From Lucifuga dentata (lineage: Eukaryota; Chordata; Actinopteri; Ophidiiformes; Bythitidae), in assembly GCA_014773175.1 (NCBI GenBank), contig VXCM01000691.1:447-64446 (forward strand): 64,000 nt of DNA, in the 5' to 3' direction. A program made the position numbers and the translations under genes. Within the stretch, counting starts at the first letter, position 1, and each line of letters begins with the position of its first letter. Shown here one piece after another: positions 45,153 through 57,426 of the stretch. The notes below the pieces were generated by a model. That model ran no database searches. It was not told the origin of the DNA and saw nothing but the letters and a program-made list of their open reading frames with translations.

Positions 45153-45665
45153 CAGAGGGGAGATACCATCTCACTCTCTGCTGGGTAGACAAATGAGGTC
45201 TAGATTCATTTGGAATTACATTTTAGTCAGAATCAACCTGTTACACATTTTTAAAATTTTGATTATGCTGTAAATTAAGATATGAGGACCTGGTATACTG
45301 TTAAACAAGGTCTTACCTTGTAGATATGATGCAAATAATTCAGATAGTAGACTCTCATCTGTGTATTTATTAATTTCTACTCATTTTCTAAGTTATGTGT
45401 AATTATTGTGTAATTATAGAGAACAGACTCTTGTTCTTTTACGTAATTCTATTGTATATTGTATTATAAAATGTGAGTACAGCAGTATGATTTGCTGTTT
45501 TGTTTTTTATCCCTGTTGCTGGATTTTTTATTTTAATTTTAACATAAACTTGTGACAGTGTAATTCCTTCTTTTTTAACTCTACAAATGGCTTTTTTTAA
45601 ACTGTCTTTTTGAATTGCATGTTCTGCTGGAAAGTTTCCCATCTGTGACATGGAAGACTGCTGTA

Positions 45666-45671
45666 AATAAA
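45666..45671 (+). terminator. ddr2 polyadenylation signal
   Basis: AATAAA about 514 nt after the ddr2 stop, followed about 20-40 nt later by a TGT-rich stretch. This would give a compact 3' UTR. Confidence 0.65.
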
Positions 45672-45739
45672 GAAAATGAGCATTCACCTCTGTCAGTCTC
45701 AGCTTTATTGTTGTTTTCTACACAGACACAGACTGACAT

Positions 45740-45777
45740 TTTTTTTTTTTTTTTTTTTNTTTTTTTTTTTTTTTTTT
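45740..45777. repeat. Poly-T run interrupted by N
   Basis: About 20 T, an N at 45759, then about 18 T, just downstream of ddr2. Confidence 0.75.
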
Positions 45778-46170
45778 AATTATCTTTATTTTTACACAAA
45801 GATGACAAAAAATGAAAAAGCTAGGGGAGGAGTATTCACACAAAGATTTTTAAAGTTTTAATAGTTTTAATGCCGTTTGAGTTTGAGTTAACTTATTGTA
45901 GGGTTTGGCTTAGTTATCAAAAATAGATTTTGATGTTGGAAATGAAAACCTTTAAAAACAGGATTTACTTAAAAGCTTTCAGCTTCTCCATCTTTATTTC
46001 TGAATGTACAGGTTTGAGTTTATAAATCTGCTTAGGCCCCAAAATGACAGGGTCTGCCCTGATTAGTTATGAGGTGAGCAGTTCATGTAGTAAACACTAG
46101 TTATTCCTAGTCACAGTTTCAATCCTTGCGCTTTTATTATTATTGGCCTTTTGGTTTGCCGTAGCTGAAG
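45778..46170. other. ddr2-hsd17b7 intergenic spacer
   Basis: Short AT-rich spacer with no recognisable feature. Confidence 0.5.
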
Positions 46171-46173
46171 CTG

Positions 46174-46230
46174 ATTGGTCAGTTGTTCGGTGACATCCAA
46201 TCACACCACGTGTCTGCCTGCGGATATTGG
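46174..46230 (+). promoter_or_regulatory. hsd17b7 proximal promoter: three CCAAT boxes and an SRE-like/E-box site
   Basis: Inverted CCAAT at 46174-46178, CCAAT at 46197-46201 and inverted CCAAT at 46226-46230. Between them ATCACACCAC (46200-46209) differs at one base from the classic sterol regulatory element ATCACCCCAC, and it overlaps an E-box CACGTG (46207-46212). SREBP normally acts with NF-Y at CCAAT boxes, and HSD17B7 makes cholesterol, so sterol control is likely. This is motif evidence only. Confidence 0.6.
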
Positions 46231-46348
46231 CTCGTATTTATGACTGAAGTCGCCCGATGGGTTGAACGTTTCTGGAGAATAAAATAAACTGAGATTTTAC
46301 TCTGTTACTGTTTTTCATCTTTAGCTGCTGCTGCAAACGTTAGTAAAC

Positions 46349-49300
46349 ATGGAGAAAGTTGTTATTGTAACCGGTGCTAACAGGTACGTTCGCAAAAAAT
46401 GTCATTTATATCTGTTAACAGACATTGTAAGGTTGTTACAAAGTCAGTCTATAGCTGGAGAAAATGTAGCGTCACAATTGAACACGATGTTGACATATTG
46501 TCATATTGAAGTGCGGTTTATTAAACTGTATGCAAAACATGGATTCATCCAGTCTGATAATAATTTACCAAATTCCGTCAGAGAAAACTCATTTGCAAAA
46601 AAAAAAAAAAAAAAAAANAAAAAAAAAAAAAAAAAAACATTTGCATGTGAGCATGTGAGCAGGATGTTCTTTTTCTTTCCTATTATACATTTTTATCATA
46701 GAAAAATATACATGAAGAGGCACTTAATTTCTTCAATAGGTAAAAATGCAAAAGAAGAGATTGGAAAATAATATAAGGATATTTATGTTGCCAGCGAGCT
46801 GACACTATAGTTTTATAATCAGCTAAAGATTAAGTTTTACATAAAATAGGGCTGCAACGTATAATATCATTCTGGAAAAACAGGCTTGGATTTTTATTTG
46901 GTGATAAAATGTTTCCCATGTAATAAGCTGAATTATATCTATACAGTGTCATAATACTAACTAATTATGATTCTTGATTTGAAAGAGCTTCTGTGGTAAT
47001 ATTTTGAAAAATGTAATGAGACCCATGAAAGACAAACTCAAAATGATTATTTTTAAATCAGGTAAATATTTTTGGGTTGACTTTTTTATTAAATACAATG
47101 GCATAAAGCTTTGAAAAGTCTGATATGTATTGCCTTAGAAAGGTTACATAAGTATATTGTAAAAGACTGAATATAATTTATCTTGTGGATACTGATTTCG
47201 TGTGTGTGTGTGTTTTCTGTCTGTGTAGTGGCATTGGTCTGGCCCTGTGTGAGAGACTGCTCGGTGAGGACAGCCAGCTCCATCTGTGTCTGGCTTGCAG
47301 AAATATGCAACGGGCCGAAGCAGCCCGCTCTGTCCTCCTGACCTCTCACCCCAACGCCCATGTGGACCTGCTGCACCTGGACGTGGGCTCCGTGCAGTCG
47401 GTGCTCACTGCTGCTCAGGAGGTCAAGGCCAGGTATCACTGATCTCATCATGTTCCATACTGTCTGTGGTCTCATCTGCCTTAAAATATTAACTAAGTGT
47501 GGAGTGCTGTTTTTTTTCCGTAGATACATCCGAGTTGATTTTCTGTATCTAAATGCAGGAATTATGCCAAATCCGCAGGTGAACATCCAAGCCTTTTTTA
47601 AGGGTCTATTCTCCAGGTAAACATCATTACCTCATGACCTATTTTGCTGTGGGGTCACTGTATACTAATTCAGTATTATTGCAAAGTTAGATGTTTCTAT
47701 ACCTGTAAATTTTGTTTGTTCTTTCATGCTCTTCTTGTTTAATGGTGCATCTTCCCATTGCAGGAATGTCATCCACATGTTTGCCACAGCAGAGGGTCTC
47801 TTAACTCAACAGGACCACATCAACTCAGATGGTCTGCAGGAAGTTTTTGCCACCAACCTCTTTGGTCACTTCCTGCTGGTACAACACAAACCACTCACAC
47901 ATGAATGTGAAAACTAAATACCATAAGTTGGCATAATACGCAGTAGTTCTCAGTGTTGCATCTTCTATAAATAGATTTTTTTATTATTATTATTTAAAAG
48001 TTGCAAAACTTAGATGCTTCACATAAAAGGGAGAAAAATAACTACACTAATGATAACAGTAACCATTCAAATTTTTATTTTAAGATGTATACATTTCATC
48101 ACACATTTCAGAAAACCCATACAATATAATGACACAACTACAATAATGAGGCTTCAATGGATAGGCTAATTAGCAACATTTTAGTATTCCTGTGATCTCT
48201 ACTCCTGCTGAAGAGAGATGTCTCTGTATTTTTAATGTACATGATGTTCGTGCTGTCTCTGTGGTCTAGATCAGGGAGCTGGAGCCTCTGCTGTGTCAGG
48301 CCGGGCACACGTCCAGACTTGTGTGGACCTCCTCGAGTAACGCTCGCCGCTCTGCCTTCAGCATAAAAGACATCCAGCACACACAGGGAACAGAGCCCTA
48401 CAGCTCCTCCAAATATGCCTCAGACATGCTCAGTCTGGCACTCAACAGACGCAGGAACAGTCAGGTATGTCTGACAAACAGACTGTTGCTGTCAATATGA
48501 AGGATTTGAAAATGCACGATTAATCTTTGAGTTAAAGTCCATGTTTAATAACATCATGCTATGGGTGTTTATGTTTTTATAGCAATCATTGGCTAAATAG
48601 AACTCACATAACACAGAATGCAATCAGTAAAATAGAAAATGTTGGGATGATTAAATTTAAGTAGAAAATTAGGTCAATTCAAATAAAATAAAAAATTCAT
48701 CTGTTGTCTTTTATTTTCTTTTTGACAGGGACTTTTCTCCTCTGTGATATGCCCGGGACTGGTAATGACCAATCTGACATATGGTATCCTCCCCTCCTTT
48801 TTCTGGACTCTTATCAAGCCTGTGATGTATCTGGTGAGTCGCTGATTTAATTTTGTTTTCTGTCATACTTTTATTGTTCTAATTGTATGTTAAACTGTGT
48901 CACTAGTGCATATTCTTCCTTTCATGTGATTGGTTAAACATTTTCTTGTGATACAGTTTCTTATTTTTCTGTACAGATTAGGATCTTCACTAACACATTC
49001 ACGCTAACGCCATACAACGGAGCAGAGGCCTTGGTATGTAGTCAACCTGTGCTCTTATTGTCCATTTAAACATATTTCAAGAGTTCATACCTTAATGGAT
49101 GCATTGTGAACATAGAATCCCTCTCTGTGCTTTTACAGCACTGGCTGTTTCTTCAAAAGCCAGAATCACTGGATCCCAGAGCAAAGTATCACAGTTTAAC
49201 ATCAGGCCTCGGAAAAAGCTACACCCATCCACGACAGGTAAGTCACTACAAGCCGCTACTTTGATACATGTACTCACATAATCAGACTTACTGATCAATG

Positions 49301-49840
49301 GAACATACATAATCATAAATACAACGTAAAGTAATAAAAAGTAATAAGCATTTGGGATCATATCTGCAAACACACTTCCTGTTGTGAACACTTTCTGAAT
49401 TACTAATCAATAGTAGAAATGTATAGATATAGCTGTCACATCTACATCAAATGCAGGCATCATAAAAGTATATGTCCACACAGTCGTAAAAAAAAGCTGT
49501 TTTGTGTCTATGTAGGTGTAGCATGTGTGTGCTAATTTAATAATGTTTATTTGTGATTTGCATTAGCTGAGATATATTTTAGAAAAGAGTTTTAACAAGC
49601 ACTTAACCCTGGAAATTCAGTATTTTGTAGTGACTACAGTTGTTTCAAGCCAAAAGGACTTTTATGATTTAATCAGATTGCTTGTGTTTTTGTGTTCTTT
49701 TTCAGATGGACATCGACGATGAAATGTCTGAGAGCCTTTATGTGAAGCTTCTTGAACTTGAAAAAATAGTTAGGAGGAAACAGAGTGAGGGAAATGCTGA
49801 TTCAGAAGCCCATCAATGGCTCCTTAAAGAGACAGAGTAG
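46349..49840 (+). CDS. hsd17b7: 3-keto-steroid reductase / 17-beta-hydroxysteroid dehydrogenase 7
   Basis: HSD17B7 is an ER short-chain dehydrogenase. It uses NADPH to reduce the 3-keto group of zymosterone-type intermediates in the C4-demethylation step of cholesterol synthesis, and can convert estrone to estradiol. Nine exons: 46349-46383, 47229-47432, 47524-47616, 47764-47878, 48270-48464, 48729-48833, 48977-49033, 49139-49237, 49706-49840. They give 345 residues (human 341). Visible motifs: cofactor loop TGANSGIG (8-15), LACRNM, LNAG (89-92), substrate-side WTSSSNAR near 168-175, and catalytic Tyr193-x3-Lys197 in EPYSSSKYA. Family-specific stretches are [22 protein letters not shown] and [12 protein letters not shown]. 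The product keeps the family's C-terminal extension (KLLELEK). Exon 1 is only 35 coding nt. The promoter carries sterol-type motifs. Confidence 0.97.
46597..46637. repeat. Poly-A run interrupted by N in hsd17b7 intron 1
   Basis: About 21 A, an N at 46618, then about 19 A. Confidence 0.75.
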
Positions 49841-50969
49841 AACAATGTATTTATTTATTTTCTTTGTAATGGAAAGCTTTTCTCTCTTGGAAATGGACAA
49901 CGTTCAGTAACAACACACATCAACAATGCTGTCCACTTGCACCATTTGTGTTTACAGAGGACATGGATTAGCATAACTATAACTCTACATCAATCGACGT
50001 CCCAAATTTGTCTGATTTGTGTAACCGTTACTTTGGACATAACGCAGCCACTCAGTAAATTCAATCATATTTAAAAGGTTAGAAACATAATGTAGTAAAA
50101 TAATACATGGAATCATAAATATGAGAAAAAGATTGAGGTTTCATTTTAACTGACATTCATCAAAACTGATAACGATCTGGGATGCTGACCTGTTTTCTCT
50201 TGTTACATCCCCTATAAGTGGCTGTATTATACTGTGACACACTTACCATACCCCTAGCTACAAAGAAACATATTACAGAGCAACGCATACGGCGGCAGCC
50301 ATAACACCTCTGAATTCTTTGTTATTGATGTCTTATTTCACAATGAAATTTGACATTATCTTAATGTCAACAAACAATAATTGTGCTGCTATTACTCTTT
50401 TACACATTTTTATTAAACTTTTGATGACATTTTAGATCACATCTGAAAACATGTAAGTAGATCATTTCTGTTAAATTAGTAGTAATGTCTTAATAAATTG
50501 AAGAAATACTTTGAAAATATAACTGTAAATTTTCCTGCAACACTCACTCAACTCTAAAAATAGACTTTCTATGGAATTTTGTTTCCTTTACTGATGTACT
50601 AATATTACAAGCACTTATTTTATCTAACAATCTTATCATGACCTGCCACATTTTTCCTTTGCCAATTCACAACCAGTGGTCTCATCTCACACATTTTTTG
50701 AGGTCATCAGGTACATGTGAGGTCGAAAAAACAGTCTCATCTGTTTTGCTGCTTGCTGCTTCATCATCAAGTGTTTTCCTCTTGTAATGTAGATACCACA
50801 GCCTGCTGTGTTACCTGATACCTATTATCATGTTTCTTCCACAACATGCTTCCTATTTTACCACCAGAATTAGCTGCTTTGTTTATGGTCTTGTTCCCTG
50901 AGGACTTCCACCACCAGCAGCACTACCACCAGCTGTTATTTGTGGCTTCTTTCACCATGATGTGTAAAT
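49841..50969. other. hsd17b7 3' flank, no further gene
   Basis: Includes the hsd17b7 3' UTR. An AATAAA at 50492-50497 is a possible but distant poly(A) signal. No other feature was recognised. Confidence 0.45.
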
Positions 50970-51625
50970 CATAATGGAGAACTGCCTAATCCATGCCTTT
51001 GTGTCATCTAGGTTGGATTATTGCAATGTTTTATTTTCTGGCCTACCTAAGTGTAGCCTGAAAAAGCTTCAGGTGGTTCAAAATGCAGCTGCTGGAGTTT
51101 TAACAAGAACTAGAAAATTTCTCAGCATTACCCCTGTATTATTGTTACTTCATTGGCTTCCTGTTTACGTGCAATGTGATTTTAAGATGGTTTTATTAAC
51201 TTACAAGATTTTAAAAGGAGCTGCACCCTCATACTTAGCAGAACTGCTGCAGCTTATGAACCATCTCGGGCTCTACGATCCCAAAATACCAGCTTATTAT
51301 TAGTTCCGATAGCGAACAAGAAGTCAGTGGGATCTCGGGCTTTCTGTCATCGTGCTCCTGTTTTGTGGAACCGCTTGCCTGTTGAGATAAGACAATCAAG
51401 CTCACTTGATTCTTTTAAATCTAAATTAAAAACATATCTTTATACATTGTGTTTCAACTGTTGAGTAAGTGGCATCTTTCCACTTTGTTTTAACCTGCTC
51501 CATGGTGTTTTAACTATCTATCGTACGTGTTACACGCTGCTCCTGCTATGTGTTTGTCTTGGTTTGTGAATCCCATTGAGACTTTGTGATACTGGGCTAT
51601 ATAAATAAACTTGAACTTGACGATT
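50970..51625 (+). mobile_element. L2-like LINE 3' end (dead)
   Basis: 50974-51303 encodes the C-terminal RT region with SSRLDYCNVLFSGLP, LQVVQNAAAGVLTRTRK, ITPVL and LHWLPV. After a stop at 51301 the next part still reads like the LINE end (RAFCHRAPVLWNRLPVEIRQ in another frame). The 3' end TGGGCTATATAAATAAACTT followed by TTGAA-type repeats is the usual L2 tail. It resembles the minus-strand copy at 666-1556. Confidence 0.8.
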
Positions 51626-52450
51626 GGCTAAAATAATTACATGTAATAACAGTGAGAATGTAACAGGCCAAAATGTATTCAGAAATTAAGTTTTAGATTA
51701 TTCAAAATCCCTCATGATCTCTTTTGCACAACCTTTATCTTACTGATGTGGTCTTACTCAAATTTCAGAACAGTTTCAGGACAAAGTCAACAAAACTCAC
51801 TAAAGTGTTTGTTGCATGACTCTCTTGGCTTATGCTGTGCCTAACACAAGCACTTACTTTCAAATTATTGGCTTTTTTTTTTTATTACATCAATCAAATG
51901 TGAATAACTGAGTACAAGCCACATACAGGAGAAAGTGTGTGAGGAATCTGGGGGAAGTGTGACAGCTATACAGCTTCCTTCATGGTGTGCTGAAGAGGTT
52001 TGTACACACTTGTCAGATACATCACCACCAGCTGTTTGTCAGCATGCCCCTACTGGCCCTGAACACACCACTGCTGCTTTTCATAAATTGACAAATGTCA
52101 TTTAACCTTCAGACGTGCACGCCTCAAGCAGCAGCATAAAGTCACGGGAGGACAAATATTTTCCCTGTAAATATTGACATTTTAACAATAACAGCTGTGT
52201 CCATGCTTTTCTGGATACTCAGGCTGTTTCATCCTGCAAATGAATGCACGTTGGTGTCTGATTTTGAAAATGTGTTTGTATGTAGTTCGAGCAACTGAAA
52301 TGTATTTATTCACATGCACACACATTACTTATATTAATGCTGTTCGTTTTGGGTTTTCTGACAGGGATAACTCAGTCTAGTTTACAATATTAGACGTTTC
52401 CCTTGCATCGCCATGTGTTATTAGACACTAAAAAGCGGACTGTTACGGCA
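51626..52450. other. Intergenic, no gene seen
   Basis: AT-rich sequence upstream of serbp1 without recognisable features. Confidence 0.45.
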
Positions 52451-52508
52451 GGATATGAACACGTCGTTACATAATGTAAATAAAAACATTCACCCAGCGT
52501 GTGATCAG

Positions 52509-52582
52509 ATTGGTGCACGCGCCACAATGTCCCGGATGGTTCTCACACCGGAAGAGAAGGGGCAGTTCTCCCAGCCATCTTG
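52509..52582 (+). promoter_or_regulatory. Probable serbp1 core promoter
   Basis: An inverted CCAAT box (52509-52513), an ETS site ACCGGAAG (52547-52554) and a YY1-like GCCATCTTG (52574-52582) lie 75-145 bp before the ATG, in CpG-richer sequence without TATA. This is a typical housekeeping layout. The start site is inferred to be near the YY1-like motif. Confidence 0.5.
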
Positions 52583-52655
52583 TGGCAGTATCCTGCGATT
52601 TGTTCGCATCAAGCCTCGTAGAATCGGAGGTGAATCCCGTTGAAGGGACGCCATC

Positions 52656-55600
52656 ATGCCCGGACACCTGCAAGAAGGTTTCGGCTGCGTCGTAACCAAC
52701 CGGTTCGACCAGTTATTGGACGATGAGTCGGACCCATTTGAGATCCTGAAAGCCGCTGAAAACAAGAAGAAGGAGGGGGCCGCTGCTGGTTCCACCAGGA
52801 CCGCAGCTCAAGCCGCGAAGCAGCCGAAGAAGGAGTCCCAAAAGGACCGAAAGAACCCGCTGCTGGACAAGAAGGAGGAGATCCAGCCTCCGGTCCCCCT
52901 TAAGAAAGAAGGTAAACCGTGCAGCTAGCTTCACATTTCCATTCTCTGCGTGTTTATTTTCGTGTTTTCTGGCGAACTGTCATGTGCAGCTCCTGCTAGC
53001 TCAGCTACTGCGTTAGCCTGCTGCTGGTCTACAAAACACAGCGTGAGGTCATCATGGACCCTGATCAGGACATGCAGTTCCTCTAAGATTGTGATTAGCT
53101 ACACAACAGCAACGTGTTTTCAAGAGAGGCTGGTTATACTGGTCGGGTCTGAGCAGCAGAAAGAAAGATGCTCTGCAGACCTGCGAGTCCGTGACGCAGA
53201 AACAGTTCCAGCAGCATCACGCAAGGGGGTGGGGGTGTAAGAAGTGTTAGGTTACTGCCTGTGGAAGATGCTTCATGTCCTGGACTCTCAGGTCAGCTAG
53301 GACTTGCTGGTTTTTGCAAAGCAAATGTAGCAAAGTGTTCACACGCCTACGGTAAAATGAATCAGATGGGTGGATGTTTGAATTGTCGCCCTGAAATAAA
53401 AGACTTTAATATTGTGATCTTTGACGGTTCTGAACGAAATGATCTGACCAGAAACAGAAGTAAGCTTAGCAAAGAGAGAGAGGCCCACTGTTGGCCTGTC
53501 TGTAGCTGTAATGAATTAAGTGCTGTGGGCTTTGTGGGGGACTGATCCTGTTGTTGTAACACAGAACTGCTGACATGAGAGTGACAGTTCCAGGTCTCCT
53601 ATGTTTAGCCAACTTAAAGAGTTTATATCAGAACCTGACAAGCTTGTATTTGTTTCACAGGTATAGAAGTATCTGTATATGTTGGCAGATATAAAGAAAC
53701 TGCAGCTCATAAATGTTTACATACTACATTTTGATGTATACTTATTACTTTAAAACTACTATTTTACAGTTTTAATCCACTTGTCTTTTAAAATTAACTT
53801 TATTGTTTAAAAGTAAAATATCCCAACTCCTGACTCCTTAATAACCAAATTTGAAGGATCACGTTAAAATATGGTTGTATATGCATGCTATAGAATATAT
53901 GCATGTTTATAGAAAACACTTATATTAGCTGATATATTGCTATTGGTCTTATCTTACTCTTAAAGATTGATATCTGTATCACAAATATAGCCAAGCTCTA
54001 ATGTTAAGGCATTAAGGCTTGTTAAGGCTTGTGTGTGTGTGTGTGTAGAGAAAAAATAGTGAGGTGTTTGCAGGTAATCTGGCACAAATGACTCCAATGA
54101 GCACACACCGATATGCCCTACATCATTTTTTAGTTAGCCATCTGCAAGAGTTTAGAATATAATTTAATTAGTTACATATATCTTGATTGGCAGGAATCAG
54201 GCGGGTGGGTCGAAGGCCAGACCAGCATGGCCAACCTGGCTCCCAGCATCAGGGCGGCCAAGGTGAGGGGCGGCCTGGAGACAAGAGGCCCGACAGGAGA
54301 CCTCCTCGCGAGCGCCGTTTCGACAAGCCCACCGAGGACAAGCCTGAGGGAGGCGGAGAGTTCTCTGTTGAAAAGTGAGTAACTGTGCCGAGTGATGAAG
54401 AGCATATTTAAGCATGTCAGCCTGTCTGCTGCAGTCATGTGATCAGCGTGGAGGCGTGTGTGCCTGGATTAAAGTCCTCAGCTATTGATGTTATCTCAGC
54501 CTGCCTGCCTCAACCACACAGCACAGCCATCTGCAACCTGCGTGTGTTTGAAGCTGAACTGCTGTTTTTGACGTTGACATTAAAATGTCTGGCATGCAGA
54601 GTGTCATTATGAGCTCGTACAGCTGAGCAGTGCCGATCTTCTGCCATGAACACGTTGGTATCTTCTTATCTTTCTGTGTATCCATCAGGCCTTCTGGAGA
54701 CAGGCCCCCTAGAGGGCGTGGTGGCGGCCGGGGTGGGCGTGGTGGAAGGGGTCGTGGCACGGGCCGAGGCGATGGCTTTGACTCCCGTGGAAAACGAGAC
54801 TTTGACAGACACAGTGGCAGCGACAAATCGTAAGTTGGTGCTGAACTGGGACCTGGACAGAGCTGTTACTGTGTAACTAGGAATGAGCTTTGGATTTTAG
54901 AGGCGATGAGACGCTTTTGATTGGATAGCGTAATCTGGTTTTGACCTGCAGTAACCTTGCTTTTTACCTACAGAACTGTTTTTGAAATAGTTTAATTTTT
55001 GAAATTACTATGTATATGTGTGTAATTCAGACAGTCTGCATACACCTGTGTTTCATTTATCTTTTCTGTTTGCTTCAGCAACCAGAAGAGTGAGGAGAAA
55101 CGTGGTGGCGGCGGCTCACAGAACTGGGGCAACGTGAAAGAGGAAGTGAGGTGAGTATTTCAGCGGAATACATGGCTTTGTCTTTTTTCTGTTTGTTTGT
55201 TGTTTGTTTTTTGGATAATGTTACACACAAGCTGGGAGCAGCTCTGACATTACATCACTGCTGTCAGCCTGTTATTAGGGTTATGGTACATTTCTTGGTA
55301 CAGTTGTGTGTGTGTGCACATTTTAAAATCACTTTTCCTTCCCTTTGTGTGGTAACATCAGATGTAATAGAGTTGAGTGTGTCTCTGATTACTACAACTA
55401 CTAGTTAGTTAGAGTCACAGCAGCCAAGGTGACAACATTCAGCTGACTCAGGATAACACTGCTGCTAACAAAGAACAGGATAATGTTGTTGATAGCGAAA
55501 ATATGATCTCAGCATTGCACATTTAACATGGCTGTTTCTCTGGGACTCTCTTTCCACTCTGAAACACTAGATTCACCACGAGCATCACTGCAAACGTGCT

Positions 55601-57426
55601 GTTCATTGTTAAGTAATCTAAAAACTTGTGTTTCCAGCGAGGCTGAACAGACAGCTGCTCCTGAGGCAAACCCAGAGGGAGAGGAACAAGCACCCGCCAG
55701 CTCTGAGAACAAGTTTGTATTCTTTTCCTGTCGCACGTGATCCAGGTCAGGTGGTNCCCGCCAGCTCTGAGAACAAGTTTGTATTCTTTTCCTGTCGCAC
55801 GTGATCCAGGTCAGGTGGTGTTTAGATGCTCAGTAAAAGCAATTTGCCTACATAAACAATTCCAAGAACAAATTATTTGCATTAAAAGGATATTATGTGT
55901 CACTGCACTCTTAGGGTCTTTGTAATTGTTTGCTTTTGGAGTCAGTGTAAAAACAACTGGAAAGAATCTGAGGAGTGTAGTCTAATCAGGGTCCAGATAT
56001 TTTTAATATTTTTCCATACTGAATTTGTATTTCTCCATGCACACTCATATTTAGTTGCTGTGGATTTTAATGGCAGCCAGCAGCACAGAAACACAAAAGC
56101 TTAAAGACAATGCTGGGGTGTTTTGTGTCCCAGTCAATATTTCCATGCATTTATCACAAAGGCTTAGCGTGAGGTAAGCCGTGTAGAGGTAAGAAGGTTG
56201 GCGGTTAGTCATGACATTGTCATTTGCTGTTTCTTCCAGGGAGAATGAGGTTGAAGAGGTTAAAAACGAGAGCCCCAAAGAGATGACTCTGGACGAATGG
56301 AAGGCCATGCAGGACAAGGAGCGCACCAAGGTAGAGTTCAACATCCGTAAGCCCAACGAGGGAGCTGACAGCCAGTGGAAGAAAGGATATGTGCTGCACA
56401 AGTCCAAGAGCGAAGATGTGAGTATTTTGAGTTACACTTGCAGAGGACTAAAAGTCTTTTCTACACAATATTTAGTCATTCACCTCTCGGATCAGATATC
56501 TTTCTCGTAAACCAGCGCCGCGCTCCACAGGCTGATGCTTCTGCTCCGTCACCATTACTTGAAAAGCTTTATGTCGAGACTTCTTGTCTTTGAATTTCAG
56601 AGGCCTGTCGGTGCTTTGATCGATGCCCCAGAGACGGAAGCAGAGTCACACTCGCTCTACCACAAGGTGTCTGTTCTCATGTTGATCTTTTAGCTACACA
56701 GAGAATTAAGTGCATTCAGTGTCAACAAGCTCCACACACACACACTCAGCCTGTTCACTCAGGTTACATGCAGAGTTCAGTGAAAATGTCAAACGGTCAC
56801 CATTCATCCTCTTTTTTTTTTTTTTTTTTTTTTTTCTTTGTCGTCAGGGCAACGCTGACGAGTCCAGTGACCACCATTTCCGCAAACCAGCCAACGACAT
56901 CACATCTCAGCTGGAGATCAACTTTGGAGACCTTGGCCGTCCCGGCCGTGGGCGTGGGGGCGCTCGTGGAGGCAGGGGAGGCCGTGGTGGGGGAGGCAGC
57001 AGACCGGCGCGTGGGGGAGGACGGCCTGAAAAGGTAAAAATGACAGCTGTTGTCTCTGCCAAAAACAAAGGTTTACCATAATTTTTGTAAAGGACTGTAA
57101 GTGACACATAAGCCACAGACTGAGCTTGTGTTGTTAGTGATTTTGGAGCTTTGAATGCTCGTTTTATAGCCACATTTTAAATAGGAATATTTCAGTCTGT
57201 TCAGTTTCTCTTTGTAGCATCTGTCAGTCTAATATACTGTCCATATGGCTACATCTCTCTATACTCTGTTTCTTTATAGTATATGCAGTGGATTTACCAA
57301 AAATGTACCACACTTTTTCATTGAGGTTTTATTATGAGTTTTTTTTTCATTTTTATCCCCATACAGCCTAGTGGAGTGTCAGTCCCCAACGTGGATGATC
57401 CTGAGGCCTTCCCAGCTCTGGCCTGA
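52656..57426 (+). CDS. serbp1: SERPINE1 mRNA-binding protein 1 (RGG-box, HABP4/SERBP1 family)
   Basis: SERBP1 is a mostly disordered cytoplasmic RNA-binding protein. It affects mRNA stability and binds the 40S mRNA channel of idle ribosomes. Nine exons: 52656-52911, 54194-54374, 54689-54829, 55079-55150, 55638-55712, 56240-56417, 56601-56666, 56848-57033, 57367-57426. They give 404 residues (human about 408). The start [20 protein letters not shown] is nearly identical to mammalian SERBP1. [10 protein letters not shown] and RRPPRERRF follow, then a first RGG cluster (about 152-170), [18 protein letters not shown], and the family core ([24 protein letters not shown]). After [20 protein letters not shown] comes a second RGG cluster (about 354-382), and the protein ends [10 protein letters not shown]. 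Exon 7 (22 codons, phase 0) adds a segment I do not recall in mammals. The end of exon 5 with its donor is duplicated around an N. HABP4 is the alternative but fits less well. Confidence 0.96.
55693..55819. other. Single-N join duplicating the serbp1 exon 5 end
   Basis: 55693-55755 and 55757-55819 are identical 63-bp segments around the N at 55756. Each contains the last 20 nt of exon 5 and its GTTTGT donor. The first copy connects in frame to the exon 6 acceptor; the second is probably an assembly duplicate. Confidence 0.85.
56817..56835. repeat. Poly-T tract at the serbp1 exon 8 acceptor
   Basis: A T run of about 20 nt forms the polypyrimidine tract, 12 nt before exon 8. Confidence 0.7.

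Noticed and set aside
47089..47586. 165-codon minus-strand open frame
   Set aside because: Antisense shadow of hsd17b7 exons 2 and 3.
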